DNA of 64,000 nt from Paraburkholderia oxyphila NBRC 105797 (GTDB lineage Bacteria > Pseudomonadota > Gammaproteobacteria > Burkholderiales > Burkholderiaceae), in assembly GCF_000685075.1 (NCBI RefSeq), contig NZ_BAYD01000023.1, positions 1 through 64,000 on the forward strand. The letters are read 5' to 3'. Positions 46,379 through 54,044 of this stretch are shown here, one piece after another (the stretch's first letter is position 1; every line of letters starts with the position of its first letter). Under the pieces are notes generated by a model, which was not told where the DNA came from, made no database searches, and saw nothing but the letters and a program-made list of their open reading frames with translations. The position numbers were made by a program, and so were the translations under genes.

Positions 46379-46686
46379 CGAGCAACTCACAACTGAATGT
46401 CGTCACACGTGATGGCACATCCGATGCGTCGACGGCGACCTCCATCCCGCGCACTGCCGCGCAACGGCAACGCGCATACCGCCTACGGCGCAAACGAGCC
46501 GTCATTGACGCCATTGGTGAAGAGACCTGCGCGTCACGCGTTACATTGCTGAGCCTGCTTGGTGATGGGTTGGCGGCACTGGATGCCGGTGGAACTCCGA
46601 CGATGCTCATTGAAATCAAACGCAACAGCGTGAAGCGCGTGCTCAAAGCGATCGTCACGCGTTACGGAATCGATCTCACCGACTGA
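46375..46686 (+). CDS. Accessory third ORF of the IS21-like element
   Basis: The product has 103 residues from ATG 46375, with GGAGGAA upstream and a 4-nt overlap with the istB end, so it was translationally coupled to istB. It is basic in the middle (TAAQRQRAYRLRRKRAVIDAIGEE), followed by a helical region and a C-terminal RYGIDLTD. I know no function. It resembles small DNA-binding or regulatory passengers in some IS21-like elements. Its stop lies just inside the right-end repeats, which supports it being part of the IS. Confidence 0.72.
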   Translation: MTSNSQLNVVTRDGTSDASTATSIPRTAAQRQRAYRLRRKRAVIDAIGEETCASRVTLLSLLGDGLAALDAGGTPTMLIEIKRNSVKRVLKAIVTRYGIDLTD

Positions 46687-46691
46687 CGCAC

Positions 46692-46864
46692 TGTTCTCAT
46701 CCTGATTGACGCGCGGCGCACGCGATGCTCGCCCGCGTCAAATCAACAAGTGCGCGTCAATCAACAATCGCTTGCCAGCGTCAATCAGTATGGGCATCAT
46801 CAACCTCGCCGCGACATTCTCATCTTGTTTGTCGCGCGTCTCTCATCCAGATTGTCGCGCCACA
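46692..46864. repeat. Right-end repeat array of the IS21-like element
   Basis: TCTCATCCTGATTGACGCGC (46695-46714) is followed by degenerate copies: TTCTCATCTTGTTTGTCGCGCG (46817-46838, two bases over-length for a core) and TCTCATCCAGATTGTCGCGC (46841-46860). Between them lie three opposite-strand GCGTCAA(A)TCA motifs (46736-46790). Multiple transposase-binding repeats are typical of IS21 ends. Confidence 0.65.
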
Positions 46865-46968
46865 TCATTGTTTCGCTCATCATCCTGCTCAGGCGGTTCC
46901 CGCGCCTGCACACAAGGGTAAGCAAGGTCTATCGAAACATCAGGCGAAATGAGTGGAAACCCGACGCC

Positions 46969-47949
46969 GTGTCTGGACAGCCGGCGCTGCTGCATCTGGG
47001 CGGACGCAGCCTGGCTGGGAGCGCCAATCTTGCGGTTGATCCCGTACCAACCACACCGCCTGCGCGACCCGGACGCCTTGCGCTTTGGGTTGCACTGGTG
47101 AGCGTTGTGGCGTTCGGGACCGCGGGTGCCGTCACGTATGATCTCTGGTCCGACCATGATCAGAGCGCTGGCGTCGAATCAAACGCAAGCGCACGACAGG
47201 CGTTCGGGATAAACAGACCGGCATCGCCGATGCCACAAGTGTCTTCGTCCGCTCAGGTTCCGCCAGCAACAACAGTTCCTGCTCGCGCAACCGCAATCAC
47301 TCGTGCGGAACTCGCCCCACCTGCGCCTTCCACATCGGCTGGCCATCGAGCGGCAGCTTCCCGCGACGCTGCCGCACCGCGGATGGCCGCAGGGCGAGTT
47401 GGTAAAGCCGGCCACGTCGCGGCGCAGAATCGCGGGCATTGGGTGTCGCGCTTTATGGCAAGCTTGCGGCAAGCGCTCGGCATCACCCGGTCAACATCGC
47501 CAAAGCGACAGACGCTTTCGTCCGGCCATGGCGCACCACCAAGGTCGGCCTCTGCTCACGGAACTGCGGTTCGCAGTGCTGAGATCATCCGGCGTGTCCC
47601 TTCCCCTCCGTTCGATCACGGCGCTGCACAGCCCAGGGATTTCCCGGTACCGGGCGTGGCTACCGGTTGGCCCGGTTCCGCGGACGATTTCGCCACGCAG
47701 AATCGCCGCCATTCGGTGCAACAGGTTCCTGTGGATGAAGCGCGGCCAAGCGTCGTCGTCGAAGCGGCCCCGATCGTATACGCGGCGCCTCCTGGTGTCT
47801 ATGAGGCGCCTCCGCTTGTGTACTCGCAAGCGCCCGTTGCATACGGCCGCGGATATGAGGGTGAGTACTGGGACAGTCGGCAACGGCACGACAACGGCCG
47901 GCACAAGGGCTGGAAACATCGCCAGCATGATGATGCCGACGACGATTAG
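46969..47949 (+). CDS. Unknown membrane-anchored protein with low-complexity exterior
   Basis: I do not recognise a family. The frame is open from 46750, but its first ~50 codons are transposon-end repeats (MRVNQQSLASVNQ...), so I prefer a start near the GTG at 46969; the original N terminus may have been lost. One membrane helix is at about RLALWVALVSVVAFGTAGAV. A Pro/Ala/Ser-rich stretch follows, with an imperfect internal duplication around RQAFGINRPASPMPQ and RQALGITRSTSPKRQ. The tail has repeated APPxVYEAPPLVYSQAP units and a His/Asp-rich end. It may be a cell-envelope or metal-binding protein; this is speculative. Confidence 0.55.
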   Translation: MSGQPALLHLGGRSLAGSANLAVDPVPTTPPARPGRLALWVALVSVVAFGTAGAVTYDLWSDHDQSAGVESNASARQAFGINRPASPMPQVSSSAQVPPATTVPARATAITRAELAPPAPSTSAGHRAAASRDAAAPRMAAGRVGKAGHVAAQNRGHWVSRFMASLRQALGITRSTSPKRQTLSSGHGAPPRSASAHGTAVRSAEIIRRVPSPPFDHGAAQPRDFPVPGVATGWPGSADDFATQNRRHSVQQVPVDEARPSVVVEAAPIVYAAPPGVYEAPPLVYSQAPVAYGRGYEGEYWDSRQRHDNGRHKGWKHRQHDDADDD

Positions 47950-48001
47950 TGCCTGCCACACGGCACACCACCTGCGCATTCGCTAGCTGCGACCTGTGGT
48001 G

Positions 48002-48265
48002 TCACAGAATCTTTTCGCGTTGCCATGGGGCAATGCTGAGAATCTCACTGAGCGGCGGCTTGTCACCGGCATCACCGAGGATGGCGTGATTGCGCCGGTT
48101 CGTCTTGATGTGATCGATCCAGTGTGTGCGCGACAGTTGCTGCACCAGCGTGTAAAAACGCCGGAGGCAGCAGGCGACTCCATGCCCGAGTGTAATGCTC
48201 CCGCGACCGGAGCGCACGTAAAGAAACGTATCGGTAACGCCGCCGAAGTTTTGCAGGTAGTTCAC
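48002..48265 (-). CDS. Doubtful small ORF or gene remnant
   Basis: This 87-codon minus-strand frame (MNYLQNFGGVTDTFLYVRSG ... THWIDHIKTNRRNHAILGDAG) reads like the end of a larger protein rather than a complete one. I cannot name the family. It lies directly beyond the stop of the LysR gene on the same strand, in an area full of truncated genes. Treat it as a possible remnant. Confidence 0.3.
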   Translation of the reverse strand: MNYLQNFGGVTDTFLYVRSGRGSITLGHGVACCLRRFYTLVQQLSRTHWIDHIKTNRRNHAILGDAGDKPPLSEILSIAPWQREKIL

Positions 48266-48268
48266 TCC

Positions 48269-49234
48269 TCAGGGCGTGGAAGAACGAACCGAGGGGGTAC
48301 CCTTTGGGTCCTCACCCTCGTCCTTCGCCACCAGTGAGTAAATCAAATCGCGGAACCACTTATTAGCTGGATCCCTGTGTACGCGTTCATGCCAAAACTC
48401 ACGTACGACGAATCCTGGAATCACTACTGGCAAATCGAGGATCTGGGCATTCAAAAGTCCAGTCAACTCCTTGCTGGCGTGTCGCGGAATGGTAAATAGT
48501 GCATCGGAATTCGGGACCGTTGTAAGCACCGCAAGAAAATTCGGGACAGTTATGGTGAGATTCGCTGCGGGGACGTTTTCAAGGAGAAAACGCTCTAACG
48601 CTTCATATCCGGCAGGAAGTGCTACTAGCGCGTGAGTCGCGGACAGGTAAGCATCTCGCGTCAGCGTGCCTTGTATCGTTGGATGCCCGACGCGAGCAAG
48701 GCAAACATAATCCGTGTAAAACAGGCGCCGCTGATAGAACGGATGCCTGTCTATAGACAAGCTGCCGATAGCAAGATCGAGCTCGCCCTCCTCAAGCAGA
48801 TCGTCGACGCCATGCCGTGGGGCGTGGGTCGCCCTTATGCGAATCCCGGGAGCGTGTTCCCCAAGATATGACAGGATTTTAGGAAGGAGGAATGCAGCGC
48901 CAAAATCGGTTGCGGCGAAGCTAAAAGTTCGTACGGATGTGGCCGGGTCGAACTCCTTTGGCGTCTCCAGGGCCTCATGCATCAGCTGGATCATCGTGGC
49001 GATTTTTGGAGCAAGCTCACGCGCACGCGGCGTTGGCGACATACCGCTGGAGGTTCGCACAAAAAGAGGATCTCCGAAATAATGCCGCAGTTTTGCCAGC
49101 GACTGACTCATCAGCGGCTGGCTCACGCCAAGACAATCACCCGCCACCGTCACGCTATTCTTTCGCATGACCGCGTCGAAAACAGCTAGCAACCGCAAAT
49201 CGAGCGGCGAGCCAATACCGTTGTGCGCATCCAC
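48269..49234 (-). CDS. LysR-family regulator, LinR/PcpR/NodD-like
   Basis: A GTG at 49234, with GAGGA upstream, is a plausible start and gives about 321 residues; the frame is open to 49294. The N-terminal winged helix is LDLRLLAVFDAVMRKNSVTVAGDCLGVSQPLMSQSLAKLRHYFGDPLFVRTSSGMSPTPRA, with the NodD/PcpR-type PLFVR ending. The effector domain follows (FSFAATDFGAAFLLPKILSYL...). In lin and pcp loci, regulators of this branch activate the hydroquinone ring-cleavage dioxygenase. Here a dioxygenase gene of that kind starts divergently at 50049, so it is the probable target. Confidence 0.88.
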   Translation of the reverse strand: MDAHNGIGSPLDLRLLAVFDAVMRKNSVTVAGDCLGVSQPLMSQSLAKLRHYFGDPLFVRTSSGMSPTPRARELAPKIATMIQLMHEALETPKEFDPATSVRTFSFAATDFGAAFLLPKILSYLGEHAPGIRIRATHAPRHGVDDLLEEGELDLAIGSLSIDRHPFYQRRLFYTDYVCLARVGHPTIQGTLTRDAYLSATHALVALPAGYEALERFLLENVPAANLTITVPNFLAVLTTVPNSDALFTIPRHASKELTGLLNAQILDLPVVIPGFVVREFWHERVHRDPANKWFRDLIYSLVAKDEGEDPKGTPSVRSSTP

Positions 49235-49294
49235 GGGTTTCAATCCTCGCTTTGATCCTTTAATGAGGGTTAGGTAGGCACGCGTGCGCGTCAA

Positions 49295-50048
49295 TCGGAA
49301 AAAACCTTACCGAGCCCATTTGGACGCATCGGGTTCTGCGGGTTCCAACTGGCTGCACTGGCATAAGGGGTGTCTCGGCACTGGAGTGTATTCCTCGCCA
49401 GCGCCTTGGTGGCGGTGACGCGCAGTGTCAAGGGGCGCGCTGGAGCCCGAAGCGTTACCTGCCAGAGCACCGGCACGTGCAGACGTCGGCAGTATCCTGA
49501 CGCCGGTATGTTATGTTGCGCTTAGTTAATTTCCTCGGCTCGCTTGACGGATGCCAACATTGAAGTCTCCATAAGGAATTCTCGACTCTTCCACGGATCT
49601 CGAGACGTTGCTTGCATAGCATCCTGATTTTGTCGGCGAGTGTTCGGGTCGCGCTCATCCCCCCCCCGTTCAGTCCAAAGCCGATGCCAGATCCCGCATT
49701 CAGGTCATGCCGAACTTGAATGATCAGTTCGCGCGAAACGCGAAGTTCGTACAACGATCAGGATACCTTCCCGGAATAAAGTGATCGCTTACGCCAACTG
49801 GTGAACGGTGAGGTTGCAATTGGAACCGGGCAAGGACGCGAGCAAGGCTTGCAGGCGCGCGGTGCCCATTTCGCCGACGCCTGGCTTCTCAAGCACGGAC
49901 CATTCACAGCTACATGCCAGATCGGCATGTAGCCCATTCATGGATGGGGATAGCAGTCCGCTCCCCACGCTTCCATACTTCCTGACATGCCCTCCGGCTC
50001 TAACGTGACGTAGTGCCGGAGAGATAATTCACCCCACAGGAGACGCAA
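49295..50048. promoter_or_regulatory. Long divergent region between the LysR and dioxygenase genes
   Basis: The 754 nt contain no clear intact gene. A minus-strand frame at 49291-49476 (...RAPARPLTLRVTATKALARNTLQ...) may be a fragment of a lost gene. An 8-nt poly-C run is near 49659. A perfect inverted repeat at 49910-49932 lies about 115 nt before the dioxygenase start and may be the regulator's site. The length is unusual for a LysR-target pair and suggests insertion or decay. Confidence 0.5.
49910..49932. promoter_or_regulatory. Perfect inverted repeat upstream of the dioxygenase gene
   Basis: CTACATGCC-agatc-GGCATGTAG is a 9-bp perfect dyad. Its position, upstream of a gene divergent from a LysR regulator, fits an operator. 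It could also be a hairpin terminator of a lost upstream gene. It does not match the T-N11-A spacing cleanly. Confidence 0.5.
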
Positions 50049-51005
50049 ATGGAAACCGGTCTGATTCATGGGCTCCACCACATCACGCTATGTACGTCGA
50101 CGGCGCAGGGCGATGTCGACTTCTTCGTCAAGGTTATCGGTCAGCGTTTCATCAAACGCACCCTGTTCTACGACGGAAACATTCCGATTTACCACCTTTA
50201 CTTCAGTGACGCCGATGGCACGCCAGGTACGGTCATGACGACCTTTCCCATGCGTCGCACCGGTCTGGTAGGGCGCAAGGGGTCGGGCCAGTTCACCGCG
50301 ATCGCCTATTCGATCCCTATTGGTGCGTTGGATTTCTGGCGCGAGCATTTTGGCAAGAACGGCGTCAAGGTTGTGAAGGAATCGGAACGGTTTGGAGAAA
50401 GGTACCTGCGCGTTGTGCATGCAGGCATTGACTTCGAAGTCGTTGAGGACGCAACCGATACGCGCAAGCCATGGAGATCGGAGTACGTGCCCGAGCAATA
50501 CGCTGTCCGCGGCTTCCACAACTGGACGGCGACGGTGCGCGAATTCGAGGACATGGACGTCTTCATGAAACAGGCCTGGTACTTCCGCCCGACTATGCAG
50601 GACGGCCAGTTCACGCGGTACGAAGCCGGCGCTGGCGGGGCTGGAAGGCGTATTGACATACTCCATGAGCCGGACCTGCGGCAAGGCCAGTGGACGCTTG
50701 CCGAAGGAACTATCCACCATGGTGCGTTTGAAGTGCCAGACTACGACGCTCAGGCGCGCGTCAAGTTCGACACGGAGGGCATGGGATTCACGGACTTCTC
50801 GGATCGAAAAAATCGGGGGTATTTCGAATCGATCTACGTGCGCACGCCCGGGGGTGTCATGTTTGAGGCGACGAAGTCGTTGGGATTCAAGATGGATGAA
50901 GATGAGTCCAAGCTGGGCACAGAATTGAAGATATCGCCCCAGTTCGACATTTCGCACGACGAGTTGCGCAAGCTCATGCAAGTGGAGGATCCGATCAATG
51001 TGTAA
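50049..51005 (+). CDS. PcpA/LinE-like hydroquinone ring-cleavage dioxygenase
   Basis: This 318-residue protein of the vicinal-oxygen-chelate superfamily has two paired beta-alpha-beta modules (~1-150 and ~151-318). Predicted iron(II) ligands are His11 (GLHHITL), His224 (TIHHGAF) and Glu273 (GGVMFEATK), with Tyr263 nearby. From memory, PcpA uses His11, His227, Glu276 and Tyr266, so the last three keep a constant offset of three. PcpA and LinE open para-hydroquinones beside the hydroxyl group, sometimes with dechlorination. An alpha/beta hydrolase gene follows after 45 nt, and a LinR/PcpR-like regulator is divergent. The substrate (chlorinated or plain hydroquinone) cannot be read from sequence. 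Confidence 0.9.
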   Translation: METGLIHGLHHITLCTSTAQGDVDFFVKVIGQRFIKRTLFYDGNIPIYHLYFSDADGTPGTVMTTFPMRRTGLVGRKGSGQFTAIAYSIPIGALDFWREHFGKNGVKVVKESERFGERYLRVVHAGIDFEVVEDATDTRKPWRSEYVPEQYAVRGFHNWTATVREFEDMDVFMKQAWYFRPTMQDGQFTRYEAGAGGAGRRIDILHEPDLRQGQWTLAEGTIHHGAFEVPDYDAQARVKFDTEGMGFTDFSDRKNRGYFESIYVRTPGGVMFEATKSLGFKMDEDESKLGTELKISPQFDISHDELRKLMQVEDPINV

Positions 51006-51050
51006 CTGGCTTCGGATTAAAGCGAACGTTGGACGCCTGGGAGTCCAAGC

Positions 51051-51854
51051 ATGAAATCGTTCAAGCTCATCGGCCAGGGCCCCAACAAGGTTCTTTTGTT
51101 TCCCGGCTTGATCGGTACGCGCGATGCGTTCGACGCAATGCTGCGATATGCGGATCTCGATGCATTCCAATACGCGGTGGCCGAATACCGTGGATACGGT
51201 TGGTCGAGAAACGAAGTGGGCCTCCTGACTTTACGTGAAGTGGTAATCGACGCCGTGCGACTCGTGGAGTTTCTCGAGTGGAAAAAGTTCACGGCTGCCG
51301 GTCACTCGCTCGGGGCATTGGTGGCGCAGATGCTCGCAGTGGCGTTGCCGCATCGGGTCAACTCGATCGTCTCGATTGCCGGCTTGTCGGCGAAAGGTAC
51401 GAGTTCGGATCCGGACGGAGTTGCGTTTATGCAATCACTCGCCGACTCGCGCGAACGGCGTGAAGCATTGGTACGCAACGGGATGGCGGGACGTTACACC
51501 GACGCGGTCGCGCGAGAAATCGTGGCGGCGACCTGGGACGACATCGACGGTCGCGCGCTTGCCAGCTATGCGCTCGATGCGAGTCGCACGGACGTCCACG
51601 GGGCGGTTCAGTCGCTCGACGCACCGGTCCTCGCGTTGGTGGGCGAGCACGATCACAACAACACCGAGGCGGTTGCCCGCGAAACCACGATGCGTTGGTA
51701 CCGTCACGCGACGCTGGAGATCATGCGTGGCGCGGGTCACTACCCGATGATTGAGACACCTGCGGCGACGGTCTCTGCCATCGAACGTTTCGTGGAAGCC
51801 GTAGGCATCGACGACGCAGGGCGGTCAAGCAGGCCATCCGCCGCGCAGGAGTAA
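51051..51854 (+). CDS. Alpha/beta hydrolase
   Basis: This 267-residue enzyme has the canonical nucleophile elbow GHSLGA (Ser ~86), an acid in ALVGEHDHNN and the His in GAGHYPMIE. The oxyanion-hole region is LFPGLIGTRDAF. Its position 45 nt after the ring-cleavage dioxygenase suggests it acts on an acylated or ring-opened intermediate of the same pathway. Family-wide functions include ester hydrolysis and carbon-carbon bond cleavage, so the exact reaction is open. Confidence 0.88.
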   Translation: MKSFKLIGQGPNKVLLFPGLIGTRDAFDAMLRYADLDAFQYAVAEYRGYGWSRNEVGLLTLREVVIDAVRLVEFLEWKKFTAAGHSLGALVAQMLAVALPHRVNSIVSIAGLSAKGTSSDPDGVAFMQSLADSRERREALVRNGMAGRYTDAVAREIVAATWDDIDGRALASYALDASRTDVHGAVQSLDAPVLALVGEHDHNNTEAVARETTMRWYRHATLEIMRGAGHYPMIETPAATVSAIERFVEAVGIDDAGRSSRPSAAQE

Positions 51855-52186
51855 CTGGGAAGCGTGTGCCGTCGCAACGCACAGCTGATATGACTCCCCG
51901 TGTCAATAGGGATCGGTTTTTTCACTTTCTTTAAAGACATGTCGTTTGAGTTTCCTGAAGGCGACGTAGCAGTACATCTCGACGGTGGATCACGCTGATA
52001 TCCGCGGGTTGGCTACCGCATTACAGAGGTCCGCCTGATGAGCCTGCCGCTATCTAGAGCCGCGAGTCGGATCAGATCCGTTGCGTAGCTGTGTCGCGGA
52101 TTACTCGTGTGCCGGGCTACGCCGCCTTCAGGAAACTCCTCCATCTCGAGTAGTTACTCGTAAACTCAGGGGGCGGAAGTTTCGCG
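51855..52186. other. Spacer downstream of the hydrolase, with IS110 3' flank
   Basis: I see no gene. The right half (about 52090-52186) is probably the terminal noncoding part of the IS110-family element whose transposase gene ends at 52187. No clear terminal inverted repeat is visible, as is normal for IS110. Confidence 0.5.
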
Positions 52187-53317
52187 TCACGCCATGCGCA
52201 CCTCGGGCCGTAAGGCGAGCGACATCGCGAGCCGGCTGATGTCCCAGATGAACCCGGCGAGTTCGCGGGCGACCGCGACCACCGCGATGTTCTTCTGCTT
52301 GCCGCGTGCGACGAGCTTGCGATAGCGTTGGCATAGGCGCACTTGCGCGTCCCATGAGCGGTCAACGATGGGCTTGGGGATCTCTTCGTGGCGGCGCTGG
52401 ATGTCGGGACTCACGCGGGCTGGGTGCCGGTAGCTCCAGGCTGCTTCGATGAGCAGCTTTCTGGCATAGCTGTTGCCGTTCTTGGTGATGCTGCCCTGGC
52501 GGCGCTTCTCGCCTGACGAGTGTTCGGACGGTGTGACGCCTAGCCAAGCCATCAACTGGCGGGGGTGTGCGAAGCGTGACAGATCGCCCAGCTCGGCGAG
52601 CATGCCCACCGCGGTGGTGAATTGCACGCCGCGCATGGTCTGCAGGCCCAGCACCGCCGGATAAAAGCGCCAGTTGACAACGGCCTCGCGTAACGCGGCC
52701 TCCAGCCGGTCGCATTGAGCGAGGCGGTCCTCGATCGCGCGCCGATGTTCCTCAAACGCCAGTTGCTGCCATGTGCTGTCGAACGCATAGGCGCTCAGCC
52801 AGCGCCGGTGCGCCTGGCCCCAGTCGGCGCGACCGATATAGCGCACCCCATGCGAGAGCAGAAAGGCCTTGAGCCGTTGCCGCGCACGCTTCAGATCGTC
52901 CTTGGCGCTGACCCACGCGCGGGCCAGATCGCGAAATGCTTCGTCTTCGACGCTGGGCACGTAGACCGCTGACAGGTCGCCCGCACGCAGCGACCGCACC
53001 AGTTTGATCGCATCGCGTCGATCGGTCTTGACGCGCTCACCGGGCTTCCTGGGAATCAACGACGGTGCGCACACCATGCAGTCGAATCCCTTCTGTACGA
53101 GCTGACGGTAAAGCCCGTAGCCGCATGGGCCCGCCTCGTAGACGATGCGGATGCGCCGAGCCTTCGACAGCAGGCGCTTGCACAAGCGTTCGATATCCGT
53201 CTTCGTCGTGCCGATCTTGCCGAGCAGTTCGACCTCGCCTGCGCCGAGCGCATAGGCAACCGTAATGGAATCCTTATGGACATCAAGACCGACGTACAGC
53301 GTGATATCGTCTTCCAT
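52187..53317 (-). CDS. IS110-family transposase
   Basis: The product has about 376 residues from ATG 53317; the frame extends 15 codons upstream but those lie in the structured leader. The N-terminal RuvC-like DEDD domain is visible in LYVGLDVHKDSITVAYA, YEAGPCGYGLYRQL and VKTDRRDAIKLVRSL. The C-terminal Tnp20 domain begins LQTMRGVQFTTAVGMLAELGDLSRF and includes the conserved GVTPSEHSSGEKRRQGSITKNGN region. It appears complete and potentially active. IS110 enzymes are guided by an RNA encoded in the element's noncoding end. Confidence 0.95.
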   Translation of the reverse strand: MEDDITLYVGLDVHKDSITVAYALGAGEVELLGKIGTTKTDIERLCKRLLSKARRIRIVYEAGPCGYGLYRQLVQKGFDCMVCAPSLIPRKPGERVKTDRRDAIKLVRSLRAGDLSAVYVPSVEDEAFRDLARAWVSAKDDLKRARQRLKAFLLSHGVRYIGRADWGQAHRRWLSAYAFDSTWQQLAFEEHRRAIEDRLAQCDRLEAALREAVVNWRFYPAVLGLQTMRGVQFTTAVGMLAELGDLSRFAHPRQLMAWLGVTPSEHSSGEKRRQGSITKNGNSYARKLLIEAAWSYRHPARVSPDIQRRHEEIPKPIVDRSWDAQVRLCQRYRKLVARGKQKNIAVVAVARELAGFIWDISRLAMSLALRPEVRMA

Positions 53318-53460
53318 GCTGGCCTCCGCGGTGGAAATCGCCGGGTGTGGCCCTGCCCACACCGTGCGGCTCTGGCAGCGATGCTAACTCGCGTTTGATT
53401 CCTCACGGCAGGCCAGCCTCTGCCCCTCACGGGGAGTCATACTGACTAGCCTGTGCGTTG
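53318..53460 (-). ncRNA. Structured leader of the IS110 element, candidate bridge RNA
   Basis: Upstream of the transposase, the minus strand can fold into clear hairpins: GGTGTGG/CCACACC (plus-strand 53350-53371) and CCCC-gtga-GGGG (about 53435). For the IS110 group, the bridge RNA that pairs with donor and target DNA is known to be encoded between the left end and the transposase gene. The position and folding fit that, but I cannot define the loops or transcript ends. Confidence 0.45.
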
Positions 53461-54044
53461 TCTCTGGCATCCGACTGCGTCATCGATATCTGGAACATCT
53501 TTGCTTCGCTGAAGGCGCTGGATTTGCGATTAACCGACCTGGACCCGGTCACGGAAGCCACGTTGGCCACGCCGTACCCGAATCCTCGCCCGCTGCAGCG
53601 CACAGATATTCAGGCACTCCTCGTAAATGCTTATTACGGCCGTCGCCCGGTCGCCCCGACACGGGGTTCTTAGCCGCAGAATCCAAAGCAGGAACGCATG
53701 GCGCACAAGACGGCAGCCAGAGGCGGACGTAAGTGACATGAAGTCCATTAACGGGCTCGAAGGCTCACGGTTCTGATGGGCATTGAAATTGATGTGACAA
53801 AGCTAGCTGTGGCCGACGAAATCGTGCGCGGGAAATCAGGCGGTTTATCAAGGGCGCCTTCATCGGGACCGTGCACCCACGGTCCTCAAAACGCTGAACG
53901 CGGGTGACCGATGGAAAGCGTCCAGGGCGATGTGATCACACGAACGTAACCACACTTGGGCCGCACATAGATTTCAGGCGGGAATCTGATGCAGGTTTGA
54001 CTGGATATAAATATTAGTATTCCTGTATAACTTTGGAGACGAGT
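53461..54044. other. Gene-free stretch before the SphA-like gene
   Basis: I find no supported gene. A short frame at 53458-53673 lacks any recognisable motif. The segment MGIEIDVTKLAVADE near 53776 hints at a degraded fragment. The AT-rich tract at 53990-54030 probably carries the promoter of the gene at 54045. Confidence 0.45.

Larger units (their letters stand above)
40220..46720 (+). mobile_element. IS21-family element interrupted by a second transposon
   Basis: The left end starts TGCCGCGCGTCAATCA at 40220. An inverted copy, ending TGATTGACGCGCGGCGCA, closes at 46720. Inside are istA, a split istB and a third small ORF; removing the 3.6-kb insertion leaves about 2.9 kb, a normal IS21 size. 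Further degenerate copies of the end motif occur at 46817-46838 and 46839-46864, so the true right end may be about 46864. I see no convincing target duplication in the flanks. Confidence 0.82.
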
